Part shown: positions 1 through 8,118 of the stretch, one piece after another
How positions within the stretch are numbered: the first letter of the stretch is position 1
Layout: each line of letters opens with the position of its first letter
Source of the DNA: CADEDH01 sp965263455
GTDB lineage: Bacteria; Actinomycetota; Acidimicrobiia; Acidimicrobiales; SZUA-35
Direction: 5' to 3'
Length of the DNA stretch: 64,000 bases
Assembly: GCA_965263455.1 (NCBI GenBank)
Contig: CBDHHN010000004.1
Location: 2,666,001-2,730,000, forward strand
Program-made: the position numbers and the translations under genes
Notes under the pieces: generated by a model
The model's database searches: none
The model's input: the letters and a program-made list of their open reading frames with translations, nothing else
Told to the model about the DNA's origin: nothing

Positions 1-987
1 CGACTCCGGGTCGGATCCGCCGAGCGCCAGGTAGGCGACGGCGGCGACCACGACGACCACGGTGGCGGCACAGCCCGCTCCGACCAGGATCCGGGTTCGG
101 CTCCAGACCTGGGCCGGGGTCCGGCCCTCGGCCCGGTAGCCGGTCACCGACGTGGTGGGCGGCGGCTCCTGGCTCAGGATGGGAGAGGTGGCGGAGGCGG
201 CCGAACCGGCGAGCACCGTCGACGGGTAGGCGTTGCCGGCGGCACCGGCGCCCTGGGCCGAGACCTGCGTCGGTTGGCCGGCCGCACCGGCGTGACCGGC
301 CGAACCACCGCTGTTGCCGGCGTTGCCGGCGGAACCTCCGCTGTTGCCGGCGGATCCGGCGTGGATCGTGTTGCCGGCGTTGCCGGCCGAACCACCGCTG
401 TTGCCGGCGGATCCGGCGTGGACCGTGTTGCCGGCGTTGCCGGCGGAACCTCCGCTGTTGCCGGCGTGGACCGTGTTGCCGGCGTTGCCGGCCGAACCAC
501 CGCTGTTGCCGGCGGATCCGGCGTGGATCGTGTTGCCGGCGTTGCCCGGGGATCCGAGTCCCACGTTGCCGGCATCACCGGCCGGAGGCGTGGTGTTGCC
601 GGCCACCCCCGGCGAACCGACGTCGCCGTTCACGGGCGTCGAGGTGGCCGTGCCCGGCGACGACGCACCGCCACCCCCGACGCCGGGGATGATCGGCGGG
701 ATGCCGTGGCCCTCACGGTCGAGGCGACCCTGGGCCCGCCGGCGAGCCAGCGCCAGGACCCATCCGCCGAACGCCTCCGGCTCCTCCAGTTCGGCCAGCG
801 AGTTCCAGGCCACGACGAAGGTCTCCTGGGCCGTTTCGGTGGCGAGCCCCTCGTCGCGGAGGATGTCGTGTGCGGCCCGCCACGCCGCGTTGTACCACCG
901 CTCGGACAGAGCCGTGAACGCCCGCTGGTCCCCCTGGCGGGCGGCGTGCACCAAGCCGGCGTCACCGGCGACGATTCCCTCCCTCAT
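1..987 (-). CDS. Sigma-70 region 2 protein with Ala-Gly-Asn repeat and membrane anchor (partial)
   Basis: This reading frame starts at ATG 987 and is still open at the window edge, so 329 N-terminal residues are visible and the C-terminus is missing. Residues about 10-93 read like sigma-70 region 2 of ECF factors (ARQGDQRAF, then ETAQETFVVAW, then a GGWVLALARRRAQ helix). No region 4 follows where ECF factors carry it. Instead comes a long Gly/Ala/Asn/Ser stretch made of near-identical 19-residue units, then a short linker and one strongly hydrophobic helix at about 299-322, after which the chain continues off the edge. If the sigma-like part is cytoplasmic, the unseen C-terminus would be outside. 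Membrane-attached large ECF proteins are known in actinobacteria, but the absence of visible region 4 and the repeat are unusual. The role is inferred only; it could be a sigma factor, a decoy, or a surface protein using a sigma-like domain. Confidence 0.75.
   Translation of the reverse strand, partial: MREGIVAGDAGLVHAARQGDQRAFTALSERWYNAAWRAAHDILRDEGLATETAQETFVVAWNSLAELEEPEAFGGWVLALARRRAQGRLDREGHGIPPIIPGVGGGGASSPGTATSTPVNGDVGSPGVAGNTTPPAGDAGNVGLGSPGNAGNTIHAGSAGNSGGSAGNAGNTVHAGNSGGSAGNAGNTVHAGSAGNSGGSAGNAGNTIHAGSAGNSGGSAGNAGNSGGSAGHAGAAGQPTQVSAQGAGAAGNAYPSTVLAGSAASATSPILSQEPPPTTSVTGYRAEGRTPAQVWSRTRILVGAGCAATVVVVVAAVAYLALGGSDPES
285..560 (-). repeat. Coding tandem repeat (57-bp units, AGN-rich)
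   Basis: The repeat lies inside the sigma-like gene and is read on the minus strand. The same landmark (gtgttgccggcg on the plus strand) recurs at 368, 425, 473 and 530, giving periods of 57, 48 and 57 bp, that is 19, 16 and 19 codons. The full unit reads AGSAGNSGGSAGNAGNTIH or ends in TVH; the short unit lacks three codons. All length changes are multiples of three, so the frame is kept. The units are nearly identical at the DNA level, which points to recent expansion. Confidence 0.85.
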
Positions 988-1151
988 GGTGATGCATCAT
1001 GCCACAGCTCAGATGGCCCGCGGCCTCGGGTTCGGCGTGACGATCGACGCCCAACCGACGTGTTGCAATCGGTATCAGGGTCGGTCCCAGGGCCGATACC
1101 CCGAATACGCGCTTCTCGATGCCACTTCGTCGTAACGAGATCGCAGCATCG

Positions 1152-1403
1152 TCACGGCGGGTCGGTCACGTACCGGGCAACGGCGTCGGTCAGGGACAGG
1201 TCGAGCTGGTTGGCCAGAGAGGCCAGCCAGGCCAGCACGTCGCCCAGCTCGTGGAGCTGCTCGTCGCGGGTGCCCTTGCGCACCGCCTGGGCCAACTCGC
1301 CGAGTTCCTCGCACAGCCAGGCCACCGTCGCCGGAATCCCCCGCTCCCGGTCGGCCTCGCCGTAGAGCTCGTCCATCAGTTCCTGCAGGGCAGCCAGTTC
1401 CAT
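1152..1403 (-). CDS. MazG-like nucleotide pyrophosphohydrolase
   Basis: This 83-residue protein matches the short all-alpha MazG/MazG-like fold in its helical pattern: WLCEELGELAQAVRKG and then HELGDVLAWLASLANQLDLSL. These carry the usual acidic residues (EExxE and ExxD) that bind magnesium in NTP pyrophosphohydrolases, which turn (d)NTPs into NMP plus pyrophosphate. ATG 1403 is chosen because the codons upstream are low-complexity Ala/Ser/Thr with no family resemblance. It is convergent with nothing and stands alone between the sigma-like gene and a divergent lipoprotein gene. The family is fairly sure; the real substrate (house-cleaning of non-canonical nucleotides is typical) cannot be read from the sequence. 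Confidence 0.75.
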   Translation of the reverse strand: MELAALQELMDELYGEADRERGIPATVAWLCEELGELAQAVRKGTRDEQLHELGDVLAWLASLANQLDLSLTDAVARYVTDPP

Positions 1404-1552
1404 GGCCCGGGACCCTACTGGCGACCTCCCCGCCGCCGCCGTCGACACCGACGTCGCCGTCGACGCTGACGCCGACACCGGCGTCGTGGCGAGGACCGGT
1501 ACCATCACCACGGGGCAACCTCGACCGTGGTCCGACGGTCAGGAGGTGGATC

Positions 1553-2515
1553 ATGGTCCTCCCAGTCCCCCGGCTCGCACGCCTCGCCCTCACGATTGCC
1601 GCCCTACTCCTCGTCGCCGGCTGCACCTCGGCCGACGACGACGTCGCCCCCGACAACGCCGACGACGCCGCGGCCGCCACCTCGACCGCGGCCGCCACCG
1701 AGGAGCTGGCCACCGTCATGGCCGGGGTGCTCGGGCCCGAGGCCGACGTGAGTGGCGCGGTCGGGGCCATCGTGCCCTTCCCTCCGGTCCTGACGCCGCC
1801 CCTGGCCGACGTGGTCGGGTTCTCGGCCTCGGTCGACGGCCCGGTCGACGGTCCGGCCGACGAGGGCGGCGGGACCCGGGCCGTCACGTCGGTCAGCTAC
1901 GACGTCGAGGTCGGGGCCGGCGAACTCGAGCCCTACCTGGTCGACCCCCTGGCCGCCGACGGCTGGGAGGCCGAGGACGTGGACGCCGACGGCTACGGCG
2001 GACCCACCGACGGCTACTACGCCGTCTATCACCGTGACGGGCCCGACGGGGGCACCGAGCGGCTGGTCATCGACGCCCTCCCCTTCGACGAGACACTGAC
2101 CGCCGTGGATCTGATCTACGAGCGCTCGGGCGCGGCCGGCGACCCGTGGACGCTCCACACCGGAGCCCTGTCCTCGGTGCCGCTGCCCGTCGACGGCGTC
2201 CTGCTGGCTGCCACCACGTCGGTGGCCGTGGAGCCTGCGAGCGACGCCGCCTCCGGATCAGGGGTCGACGGCCGGGTGTTCCGGCAGTTCGCCGAGTACC
2301 GCCATACCGGCACCGTCGACGATGTCCTGGCCGCGCTCCAAACGGCCATCGGCCCCGATGTGGCGCTGGCGCCGACCGTGGAGGCCGGTCGAACCACCGT
2401 GATCGTCGACGACCACGCCGGCTACCGCCGACTCCGCTACGAGCTGTGGGACATCGGGTCGGACGCCGACGGGACCGGCGTCGGCCTGAGTCTGACCGCC
2501 GATCGGGCCGCCTGA
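1553..2515 (+). CDS. Secreted lipoprotein of unknown function
   Basis: The 320-residue protein starts with a hydrophobic signal sequence ending in a clear lipobox (LLLVAGC, Cys at about 24), followed by an Asp/Ala-rich disordered linker. It should be exported, lipid-modified and held on the outer face of the membrane. The start ATG 1553 has an AGGAGG ribosome site six bases upstream. The mature part is acidic and has no motif I recognise; it seems to consist of two similar-sized alpha/beta halves, which may be a duplication. It ends nine bases before the convergent MpaB-family gene. Function is unknown. Confidence 0.8.
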   Translation: MVLPVPRLARLALTIAALLLVAGCTSADDDVAPDNADDAAAATSTAAATEELATVMAGVLGPEADVSGAVGAIVPFPPVLTPPLADVVGFSASVDGPVDGPADEGGGTRAVTSVSYDVEVGAGELEPYLVDPLAADGWEAEDVDADGYGGPTDGYYAVYHRDGPDGGTERLVIDALPFDETLTAVDLIYERSGAAGDPWTLHTGALSSVPLPVDGVLLAATTSVAVEPASDAASGSGVDGRVFRQFAEYRHTGTVDDVLAALQTAIGPDVALAPTVEAGRTTVIVDDHAGYRRLRYELWDIGSDADGTGVGLSLTADRAA

Positions 2516-2524
2516 GTTGAAGGG

Positions 2525-3415
2525 TCAGCTCGCCGAGGTCAGCAGGTGGTCGTCGCGGCGGCCCATGGCCTGCTCGGTCATCATCCATCCCAGGCCCCGG
2601 GTGAGCACCGTGGCCGCCGGGCGGATGGCGAGCGAGTCGGCGCCGGGGGCCAGGGGCAACCACAGTTTCCGGCGGGCCCACCGGGGCAGCAGGGCCACCG
2701 AACCGGCGGTGATCACACCGTAGGCCCCGCGCAGGGCCACCGGGACGGGCGGGGCCAGCAGGAACCGGATGGCCTGCCGGGCCTGGCGCCCGTACTGCAG
2801 CTCGGGCCGGAAATCGTCGAGCGCGGCCTCGAGCCCGGCCACCGTCACCGGCAGATCGACCGCCCCCAGCCGATGGCCGACCTCGGCCACCTCGGCCACG
2901 TACCGGTCTCGCTCGGCGTCGGTCAGGCGCCCGACCCCGTAGCGGTCGTAGGCCTTGAGGAAGCTGTCGACCTCGGTCACGTGGACCCAGGCCAGCAGGT
3001 GAGGGTCGTTGGCCGAGTAGGCCCGACCGTCGGGGGCCGTCCCCTGAACCCGGTCGTGGATGATCCGCACCGTCTCGATGGTCCGCTCGGCCGTCTCGAG
3101 GCTCCCGAACGTGGTGGCTCCGATGAAACGCCCCGTCCGGTGGAGGCGACCCAGCGGGTCGTGCCGGTAGTCCGAGTGGTCGGCCACCCCGGCCATGGCC
3201 AGCGGGTGGAGGGTCTGCAGCAGCAGGGCCCGCAGCCCTCCGATCAGCATGGACATGTCGCCGTGGACCCGCCAGGCCACGCTGGCCGGACCGAAGAGCC
3301 CGGGCTCGTCGTAGGTCGCCAGTTCCGGGCCGGTCAGCAACTCGTCGCCGGCCAGCAGGTTACGGAGGCGACGCGCACCTTCGTGTCGGACTGCGGTCAC
3401 CACTTCGTCGATCAT
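2525..3415 (-). CDS. MpaB-family (DUF2236) oxygenase-like protein
   Basis: The protein (296 residues from ATG 3415) has the hallmarks of the ER-bound oxygenase MpaB/DUF2236 family, which includes latex-clearing and mycophenolic-acid enzymes: GPASVAWRVHGDMSMLIGG near the start, a LLLQTLHPLAMAGVADHS block with a conserved His, and LLAWVHVTEVDSFLKAYDRYG in the middle. The C-terminal third is hydrophobic. Family members bind haem through conserved His residues. I chose ATG 3415 rather than the ATG at 3472 because a good ribosome site (GAAGGTGAG) sits just before it. It is convergent with the lipoprotein gene and divergent from the M23 peptidase gene. Substrate unknown. Confidence 0.8.
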   Translation of the reverse strand: MIDEVVTAVRHEGARRLRNLLAGDELLTGPELATYDEPGLFGPASVAWRVHGDMSMLIGGLRALLLQTLHPLAMAGVADHSDYRHDPLGRLHRTGRFIGATTFGSLETAERTIETVRIIHDRVQGTAPDGRAYSANDPHLLAWVHVTEVDSFLKAYDRYGVGRLTDAERDRYVAEVAEVGHRLGAVDLPVTVAGLEAALDDFRPELQYGRQARQAIRFLLAPPVPVALRGAYGVITAGSVALLPRWARRKLWLPLAPGADSLAIRPAATVLTRGLGWMMTEQAMGRRDDHLLTSAS

Positions 3416-3574
3416 CACTCTCACCTTCGGTGCGGCGGCCGGGTTCGGATGCCGGAACGGTCGGGAACCCATCGGTCACCCCGAGGCGACCGCTCAAGAG
3501 CCCGATGGTAGAAAGTTTCCCGGGCGGGTGGTGAGTCGGGCCGGAGCCTCTAGAGTGTCCGAGCTTGGGCTGGG

Positions 3575-3590
3575 GGCGACTTCGGTCGCC
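3575..3590 (+). promoter_or_regulatory. UUCG hairpin in the leader of the M23 gene
   Basis: A six-base-pair perfect stem closed by a TTCG tetraloop lies about 90 bases before the M23 start codon, downstream of the divergent MpaB-family gene. UUCG loops are very stable in RNA, so this is likely a structured part of the 5' leader. I see no match to a known riboswitch consensus, including the c-di-AMP type that often precedes wall hydrolases in actinobacteria. Confidence 0.4.
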
Positions 3591-3681
3591 TCAGGGAGAG
3601 GGCTCAAGTTTTCCGCCGCCGCCAGTCGATTGTCGAAGGACCCGCATCCTTCGTGCCGTCGACCTTGGAGATCTTTCGTCG

Positions 3682-4980
3682 ATGTCTCTTGCCGATAGGG
3701 GCCGTCGTCGCTCGTCTGCAGCGATTCCCGCCCTGGCCATCGCCCTGATGGCCGCCGCCATGGCCTGGAGTGACGGCCTGATCGCCTCCAACGCCGATGC
3801 CGCCCCGGTCCGCCGTATCACGCTGCCGATTCATCGGGACCACGTCGACCGGGTCTACTGGTCCGACACGTTCGGCGCCCCCCGAAGCGGGGGCCGGTCC
3901 CATATCGGGGTCGACATGATGGGGCCCAAGATGGTGCCGTTGGTGGCCGTCCGCTCCGGCCACATCACCTGGGGTCGTTTCGACAACGGCCGGGGCAGCC
4001 TGCTCCGACTCACCGACGACGACGGGTGGGAGTACCACTACATCCACCTCAACAACGACACCCCCGGAACCGACGACGGCCAGGCCGAGTGTCACCAGGT
4101 CTTCTCGGCTCGCCTGTGCTCCCACATCAGCAGCGGGGGACGGTTCCTGACCGATGTCCGGGTCAGCGAGGGAGAGATCATCGGCTACCTGGGTGACTCG
4201 GGCAACGCCGAATGGACCGGGGCCCACCTCCACTTCGAGGTGGCCGAGCCCGGTTCCGACGGGGGGACCCGGGATCTCAACCCGACCCCGTTCGTCGACG
4301 CCGCCCTGTCCCGCCTGCTCCTGGAGCCGGCCGACCGGGAGCCGCCCCCGGCGGCCGCCCCGGGGGACGACGGCTTCACCGACCACCTGTGGTACCGCCT
4401 CCACGGCCGCTACCCGACGGCCGACGAATCGACCGCCTTCCAGGCCGCCGTGGCCGAGGACGGCCTGTGGGAGGCGCTGGCCGACGAGATCGACACCGCG
4501 TCGCCGGTGTCGATGATCGACCGCCTCTATCTCGCCTTCTTCCTCCGCTACCCCGACATCGGCGGCATCGAGTACTGGACCGAGGTCCGGGCCGACGGCC
4601 ACGCCCTGGAGGAGATCGCCGAGTGGTTCGCCCAGTCGGAGGAGTTCCGGTCCCGGTACGAGGGGTCGTCGTTCTCCGCCTTCCTCGACCAGCTCTACCG
4701 CGACGTGCTGGGCCGGGAGCCCGACGGCGAGGGCAAGGCCTACTGGCTCGACCAGCTGGGCCAGGGCGCCGTGACCCGGGGCACCATCGTGGTGTACTTC
4801 ACCGAGAGCGCCGAGATGAAGGGTCTGGCCGAGCAGCGGAGCGAGCTCGTGGCCCTCACCCTGGTCCGTGACGGGCGGATGCCCGCCGGGGCCGACATCG
4901 AGACCTGGGAGAACCTGCGGGCCTCCCGGGATCGGTCCGACGCCGTCGATCTCTGGTTCTCGGCCGAGCGCCAGGGCTGA
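3682..4980 (+). CDS. Secreted M23 endopeptidase with C-terminal DUF4214 domains
   Basis: This 432-residue protein has an N-terminal signal segment (about 12-41), then a LytM/M23 zinc peptidase domain with HxxxD (SHIGVDMMG, His74 and Asp78) and HLHFEV (His182, His184), the ligands and catalytic residues of peptidoglycan endopeptidases. The C-terminal half (about 245-420) carries the MIDRLYLAFFLRYPD and FLDQLYRDVLGREPDGEG patterns typical of DUF4214 repeats, often found in surface or wall-associated proteins. It is expected to cut cross-link or stem peptides outside the cell. ATG 3682 precedes the basic signal N-region. The leader contains a perfect GGCGAC-TTCG-GTCGCC hairpin at 3575-3590. It is convergent with the crotonase gene, 10 bp apart. 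Confidence 0.88.
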   Translation: MSLADRGRRRSSAAIPALAIALMAAAMAWSDGLIASNADAAPVRRITLPIHRDHVDRVYWSDTFGAPRSGGRSHIGVDMMGPKMVPLVAVRSGHITWGRFDNGRGSLLRLTDDDGWEYHYIHLNNDTPGTDDGQAECHQVFSARLCSHISSGGRFLTDVRVSEGEIIGYLGDSGNAEWTGAHLHFEVAEPGSDGGTRDLNPTPFVDAALSRLLLEPADREPPPAAAPGDDGFTDHLWYRLHGRYPTADESTAFQAAVAEDGLWEALADEIDTASPVSMIDRLYLAFFLRYPDIGGIEYWTEVRADGHALEEIAEWFAQSEEFRSRYEGSSFSAFLDQLYRDVLGREPDGEGKAYWLDQLGQGAVTRGTIVVYFTESAEMKGLAEQRSELVALTLVRDGRMPAGADIETWENLRASRDRSDAVDLWFSAERQG

Positions 4981-4990
4981 GGGGTGGAGC

Positions 4991-5773
4991 TCAGGTGCCG
5001 GTCCAGGTGGGGCGGCCACCCTGGGCCGACGCCTCCCGGAAGGCCCGGGCGTCGTTGGTGTCGGCCGCCACCTTGCGCATCGTCTCGCCGAATCTGACGG
5101 CTTCCACGAAGCCCATCTCCTGACCGCGCCGGGCGATCTCCTTGGTGGCCCTGACGGCCAAGGGTGCGGCATTGGTGATGAGGCGATCGGCCAGCGTCCT
5201 CGCCTCGGCCATCAGGTCCTCGTGGGGCACGATCTTCATGACCAGGCCCATCTCCTTGGCCCGTTGGGCGTCCACCCGGTCGCCCAGCAGCAGGAGCTCC
5301 ATGGCGTTCTGCCAGCCGATGCGACCCGGCATGCGCACCGCCCCCTGGACCGTCGGCACCCCGAGCTGGACCTCGGGGAACCCGAACTGGGCCCGGTCCG
5401 AGGCGATCACGAAGTCGCAGGCGGCGACCAGGGTCAGGCCGAATCCGAGGGCGTAGCCGTTGACGGCGGCGATGACCGGCTTCCAGATCTCCTTGCCGCT
5501 CTCGAGCGAGGTGAAGCTCGGAACCTCCCAGAACGAGTGCTCGTCGTTGCCGACCGAGGAGGTCGGGTCCTTCAGGTCGGCTCCGGCGCAGAAGGCCCGA
5601 TCACCCGCCCCGGTCACGATCCCGACCCAGGCCTCGTCGTCGGTCCGGAACTGCTCCCAGGCGGCGTTGAGATCCCGACGAAGCTCGCCGTTGACCGCGT
5701 TCATGGCCTCTGGCCGGTTGTAGGTGATGGTCGCCACGCGCCCATCCCGCTCGTACAAGACGGTGTCCCCCAT
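4991..5773 (-). CDS. Crotonase (enoyl-CoA hydratase/isomerase) superfamily protein
   Basis: The 260-residue protein shows the crotonase pattern: VATITYNRPEAMNAV at the start, the oxyanion-hole turn CAGADLKD at about 62-69, and VNGYALGFGLTLVAACDFVIAS followed by AQFGFPEVQLG. The second catalytic glutamate of hydratases is present (Glu134 in FPEV), but the first, in the GGGxE segment, is Thr114 here. So the family is sure but a simple enoyl-CoA hydratase reaction is doubtful; an isomerase, hydrolase or dehalogenase-like role is possible. Start ATG 5773 fits the family N-terminus; upstream codons do not. It lies downstream of tRNA-Pro and the hairpin at 5829-5853. Confidence 0.85.
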   Translation of the reverse strand: MGDTVLYERDGRVATITYNRPEAMNAVNGELRRDLNAAWEQFRTDDEAWVGIVTGAGDRAFCAGADLKDPTSSVGNDEHSFWEVPSFTSLESGKEIWKPVIAAVNGYALGFGLTLVAACDFVIASDRAQFGFPEVQLGVPTVQGAVRMPGRIGWQNAMELLLLGDRVDAQRAKEMGLVMKIVPHEDLMAEARTLADRLITNAAPLAVRATKEIARRGQEMGFVEAVRFGETMRKVAADTNDARAFREASAQGGRPTWTGT

Positions 5774-5828
5774 GACCCGAGACCCTAGGCCCCGCGACGC
5801 ACTCGGGCGAACGGGGCCGGACGCGACG

Positions 5829-5853
5829 GAGGCCCCGGCGGGACCGGGGCCTC
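5829..5853 (-). terminator. Hairpin downstream of tRNA-Pro
   Basis: A perfect 10-base-pair stem (gaggccccgg / ccggggcctc) with a five-base loop begins 26 bases past the 3' end of tRNA-Pro and before the crotonase start. It lacks a U-tract, as is common for actinobacterial terminators. Its position makes it a likely tRNA terminator or processing boundary. Confidence 0.55.
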
Positions 5854-5878
5854 GGTGCACGTCGTCGACGTGTCGCTG

Positions 5879-5952
5879 TCGGGTTGGGGAGATTTGAACT
5901 CCCGACCTCCTCGTCCCGAACGAGGCGCGCTACCAACCTGCGCCACAACCCG
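5879..5952 (-). tRNA. tRNA-Pro (anticodon CGG)
   Basis: The minus strand folds into a 74-nt cloverleaf. The acceptor pairs CGGGTTG with CAACCCG, the discriminator is A, and the anticodon stem CCTCG/CGAGG holds the loop TTCGGGA with anticodon CGG. The T-arm is GGGAG-TTCAAAT-CTCCC. CCA is not encoded. It reads the CCG proline codon, one of the two commonest proline codons in this genome. It lies between the crotonase and receiver-domain genes, all on the same strand. Confidence 0.95.
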
Positions 5953-6029
5953 TGGTTCCCCGAGCGTATCGGAACTTCGACGGCGTGGCGGCCCGATTCC
6001 CCATCGGTTCGGGCCGGTCGGCGGCCGGA

Positions 6030-6443
6030 TCAGGCCGGGGTGTCGACCGGCTCGGGCTCGTGGTGGGTGCCGCCGGTCAACAACGCGGTGGCCAGCTTGC
6101 GCAGGCGGAGCGGGTCGAGCGGCTTGACCAGCCAGCCGTCGGCCCGAGACTGGGAGGCCAGGAACGAGTCGACCGATCGGTCCAGGAGGAGACCGACGGG
6201 GAAGGCCGGCAGGCGGCGGGACTCCTGCTCCTGCTTGAGCCCGAGGCTGGTGGCGACACCGCCCATGTTCCCGATCTGGAGGTCGAGCAGCACCAGGTCG
6301 GGGAACTTGGCCCGGCAGGCCGGGAGCACGTCGGACCCGGCGCGAACCCGCAGCACATTGGTGTTCTCCCGGGCCAGCGCGGCGTCCACATCGAGGTACA
6401 AATGGTCGGAATCGGTGGCGAGCAGGACGGTGGTCACGGGCAC
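6030..6443 (-). CDS. Stand-alone receiver-domain protein
   Basis: This protein of about 137 residues is a single CheY-like domain: VTTVLLATDSDH at the first strand, the phospho-acceptor region PDLVLLDLQIGNMGG with Asp54, and the late Lys107 in DGWLVKPLD. No output domain follows; the C-terminus ends in a short acidic tail. It probably acts in a phosphorelay or by protein contact. The start is uncertain: GTG 6443 or GTG 6437 fit the domain edge, while the ATG at 6503 would run through the intergenic region into the divergent STAS gene. The head-to-head STAS gene 82 bp away suggests both belong to one signalling route, possibly control of sigma factor activity. Confidence 0.8.
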   Translation of the reverse strand: MPVTTVLLATDSDHLYLDVDAALARENTNVLRVRAGSDVLPACRAKFPDLVLLDLQIGNMGGVATSLGLKQEQESRRLPAFPVGLLLDRSVDSFLASQSRADGWLVKPLDPLRLRKLATALLTGGTHHEPEPVDTPA

Positions 6444-6525
6444 CGATGCTAGTGCGGTGTCGGTCGAAAGCCCGTGCGATCGGTATCGTGACCAGTGGCC
6501 CATGGCTCGAGGGAAGGACCGGCCC

Positions 6526-6882
6526 GTGCTCGAGATCCATATCGAAGAGACCGACGACTACACCTTGTGCCGTCCGTCGGGTGAACTCGATGCCTACACC
6601 GTGGGTACGTTCCGCGATGCGTTGACCAAGCTGGCAACCGAGCGACAGCTCCTGATCGACCTCTCCGAGGTGCCGTTCATGGACTCTGCCGGCCTGGGCG
6701 CCCTGATCGGCGGGATCCGCCGGGCCCGGGACGCCGACGGCGCCGTGGCCGTGGCCTGCTCCCGTCCGGCCCTGACCCGCTTGCTCCACACCACCGGGTT
6801 CGACCGCATCGTGCCGGTCACCGAAACCATCGAGGAGGCCGAAGAGGCCTTGGCCGAGGAGCGGGCCGGCACCGACGGCTGA
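6526..6882 (+). CDS. STAS-domain anti-sigma factor antagonist
   Basis: The 118-residue protein is a single STAS domain like SpoIIAA/RsbV: LCRPSGELDAYTVGTFRDAL, then LLIDLSEVPFMDSAGLGAL with the conserved phosphorylatable Ser54. Members bind and inactivate anti-sigma kinases when unphosphorylated. GTG 6526 is chosen because GGGAAGGA lies just before it at good spacing; ATG 6502 is the alternative. No RsbW-type kinase gene is adjacent, so the partner must be elsewhere. The divergent receiver protein may be a functional neighbour. Confidence 0.88.
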   Translation: MLEIHIEETDDYTLCRPSGELDAYTVGTFRDALTKLATERQLLIDLSEVPFMDSAGLGALIGGIRRARDADGAVAVACSRPALTRLLHTTGFDRIVPVTETIEEAEEALAEERAGTDG

Positions 6883-6936
6883 CCCCGGGGCCCGTCCGGT
6901 CGGTTCCGTCGACCGACCCCTCGGTCCGCCCTGCAC

Positions 6937-8118
6937 TCACTCTGCGGCGGGGGTGCCGGTGGCGGTGGTGGCCGAGCCTGTGGCTGCCGATGCCCCGGAC
7001 GCGGCCGACGTCGCGGGCGCCAGCAGACCGGGTAGCGACTCCGCCAGCCGGTCGAGGCCCGCGATCGAGATCGGCGGCTCCAACTGCTCGTCGACCGTCA
7101 ACACCGCGGTCGTCTCGTCGAGCACCGACTCCAGATCGGCGATCCGCCGACGCTGACGCCGGTTGAGGTGAGCCAGCTGGTCCCAGTTGGCCAACAGGGC
7201 GCCCAGCCCGGCCAGGTCATCGGGGCCCGACGGTCGGCGGCCACCGGCCACCGGGAGGCAGCGGTTGACCACGACCGCAGCGGGGTGCCGACGCCGCTCG
7301 CCCAGCCGGTCGACGATCCAGCGGGCCTCCGCCAGCGGTTCCCGCTGGGCGGTGGTGATGACCAGGTAGCCGCAGTCGGGGCCGGCGAGCAGGGCCGAGG
7401 TCTCCCGGGCCCGGCGCCGGAAGCCGTCGTCGAGCCCGTCGGTGTCGGCGAAGAGGCGCACCACGTTGTCGATCAGGTCGGCCCCGACCAGGCGGGCGGT
7501 CAGGCGGACGACGACCTGGGCCGCGGCGCTCATCGGTCGCAGCACGCTTCGGGGGGCCAGCAGCAGCCGGTAGAGGCGGTTGCCCAGGAACCGGGCCAGC
7601 CGGTCCGGGCTGTCGAGGAAGTCGATGGCGTGGCGCGACGGCGGGGTGTCGATCACCACCCGGTCGAACCGGGGATCGTGGTGCAGTTGGTGCAGCCGCT
7701 CGGCCGCCAGGTACTCGCTGCTCCCGGACAGCGACCGGACGACGGTGGTGAACAAGGGGTTCTCGACGATCCGGCGGGCTCGATCCTCGGGAACGTGGGT
7801 CCGTAGCACCGACCACATCGTGGCCTCGGGGTCGAGGGTGGCGGCCCACAGCTCCCCCGTCCACGGCCCCTGAACCAGGATCGGCTCGTTGCCCAGGGCC
7901 CCCGATCGGCCCAGACCCGGGGCCTCCTCTCCAGGCGTCTCGTCCCCGGGCCGATCGAGGCCCAGGGTCGAGGCCAGGCGCCGGGCCGGGTCGATGGTGA
8001 GCACCACCACCCGCTCGCCCCGGCGAGCGGCGGCGATGGCCACCGCCGCCGCCAGCGTGGTCTTGCCCACCCCGCCACCGCCGAGGCAGACCACCACCGG
8101 GGTGTCGGGCCCGCTCAC
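6937..8118 (-). CDS. ArsA/Get3-like ATPase, second of pair
   Basis: The 393-residue P-loop ATPase resembles the ArsA family: GGGGVGKTT (13-21), LTIDPARRLASTLG, and the DTPPSRHAIDFLDSP switch region. The signature lysine of the deviant Walker A (the first K of GKGGVGKT) is a glycine here, which I recall is also so in the second member of the mycobacterial Rv3679/Rv3680 pair. The start GTG 8118 overlaps the stop of the upstream paralogue by 4 bp, so the two are translationally coupled and probably form a heterodimer. An Ala/Thr/Ser-rich tail ends the protein. Arsenite transport is unlikely because no arsB is nearby; a role in membrane protein handling or envelope metabolism is inference. Confidence 0.85.
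   Translation of the reverse strand: MSGPDTPVVVCLGGGGVGKTTLAAAVAIAAARRGERVVVLTIDPARRLASTLGLDRPGDETPGEEAPGLGRSGALGNEPILVQGPWTGELWAATLDPEATMWSVLRTHVPEDRARRIVENPLFTTVVRSLSGSSEYLAAERLHQLHHDPRFDRVVIDTPPSRHAIDFLDSPDRLARFLGNRLYRLLLAPRSVLRPMSAAAQVVVRLTARLVGADLIDNVVRLFADTDGLDDGFRRRARETSALLAGPDCGYLVITTAQREPLAEARWIVDRLGERRRHPAAVVVNRCLPVAGGRRPSGPDDLAGLGALLANWDQLAHLNRRQRRRIADLESVLDETTAVLTVDEQLEPPISIAGLDRLAESLPGLLAPATSAASGASAATGSATTATGTPAAE

Noticed and set aside
274..1365. Long Gly/Ala/Arg- and Pro/Ala-rich frames on the plus strand over the left-edge gene
   Set aside because: They are antisense readings of the repeat in the sigma-like gene. The minus frame has region 2 motifs and is open from ATG 987 to the edge.
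3541..3681. c-di-AMP riboswitch before the M23 gene
   Set aside because: The position is typical, but the conserved core sequence is not present; only a UUCG hairpin is seen.
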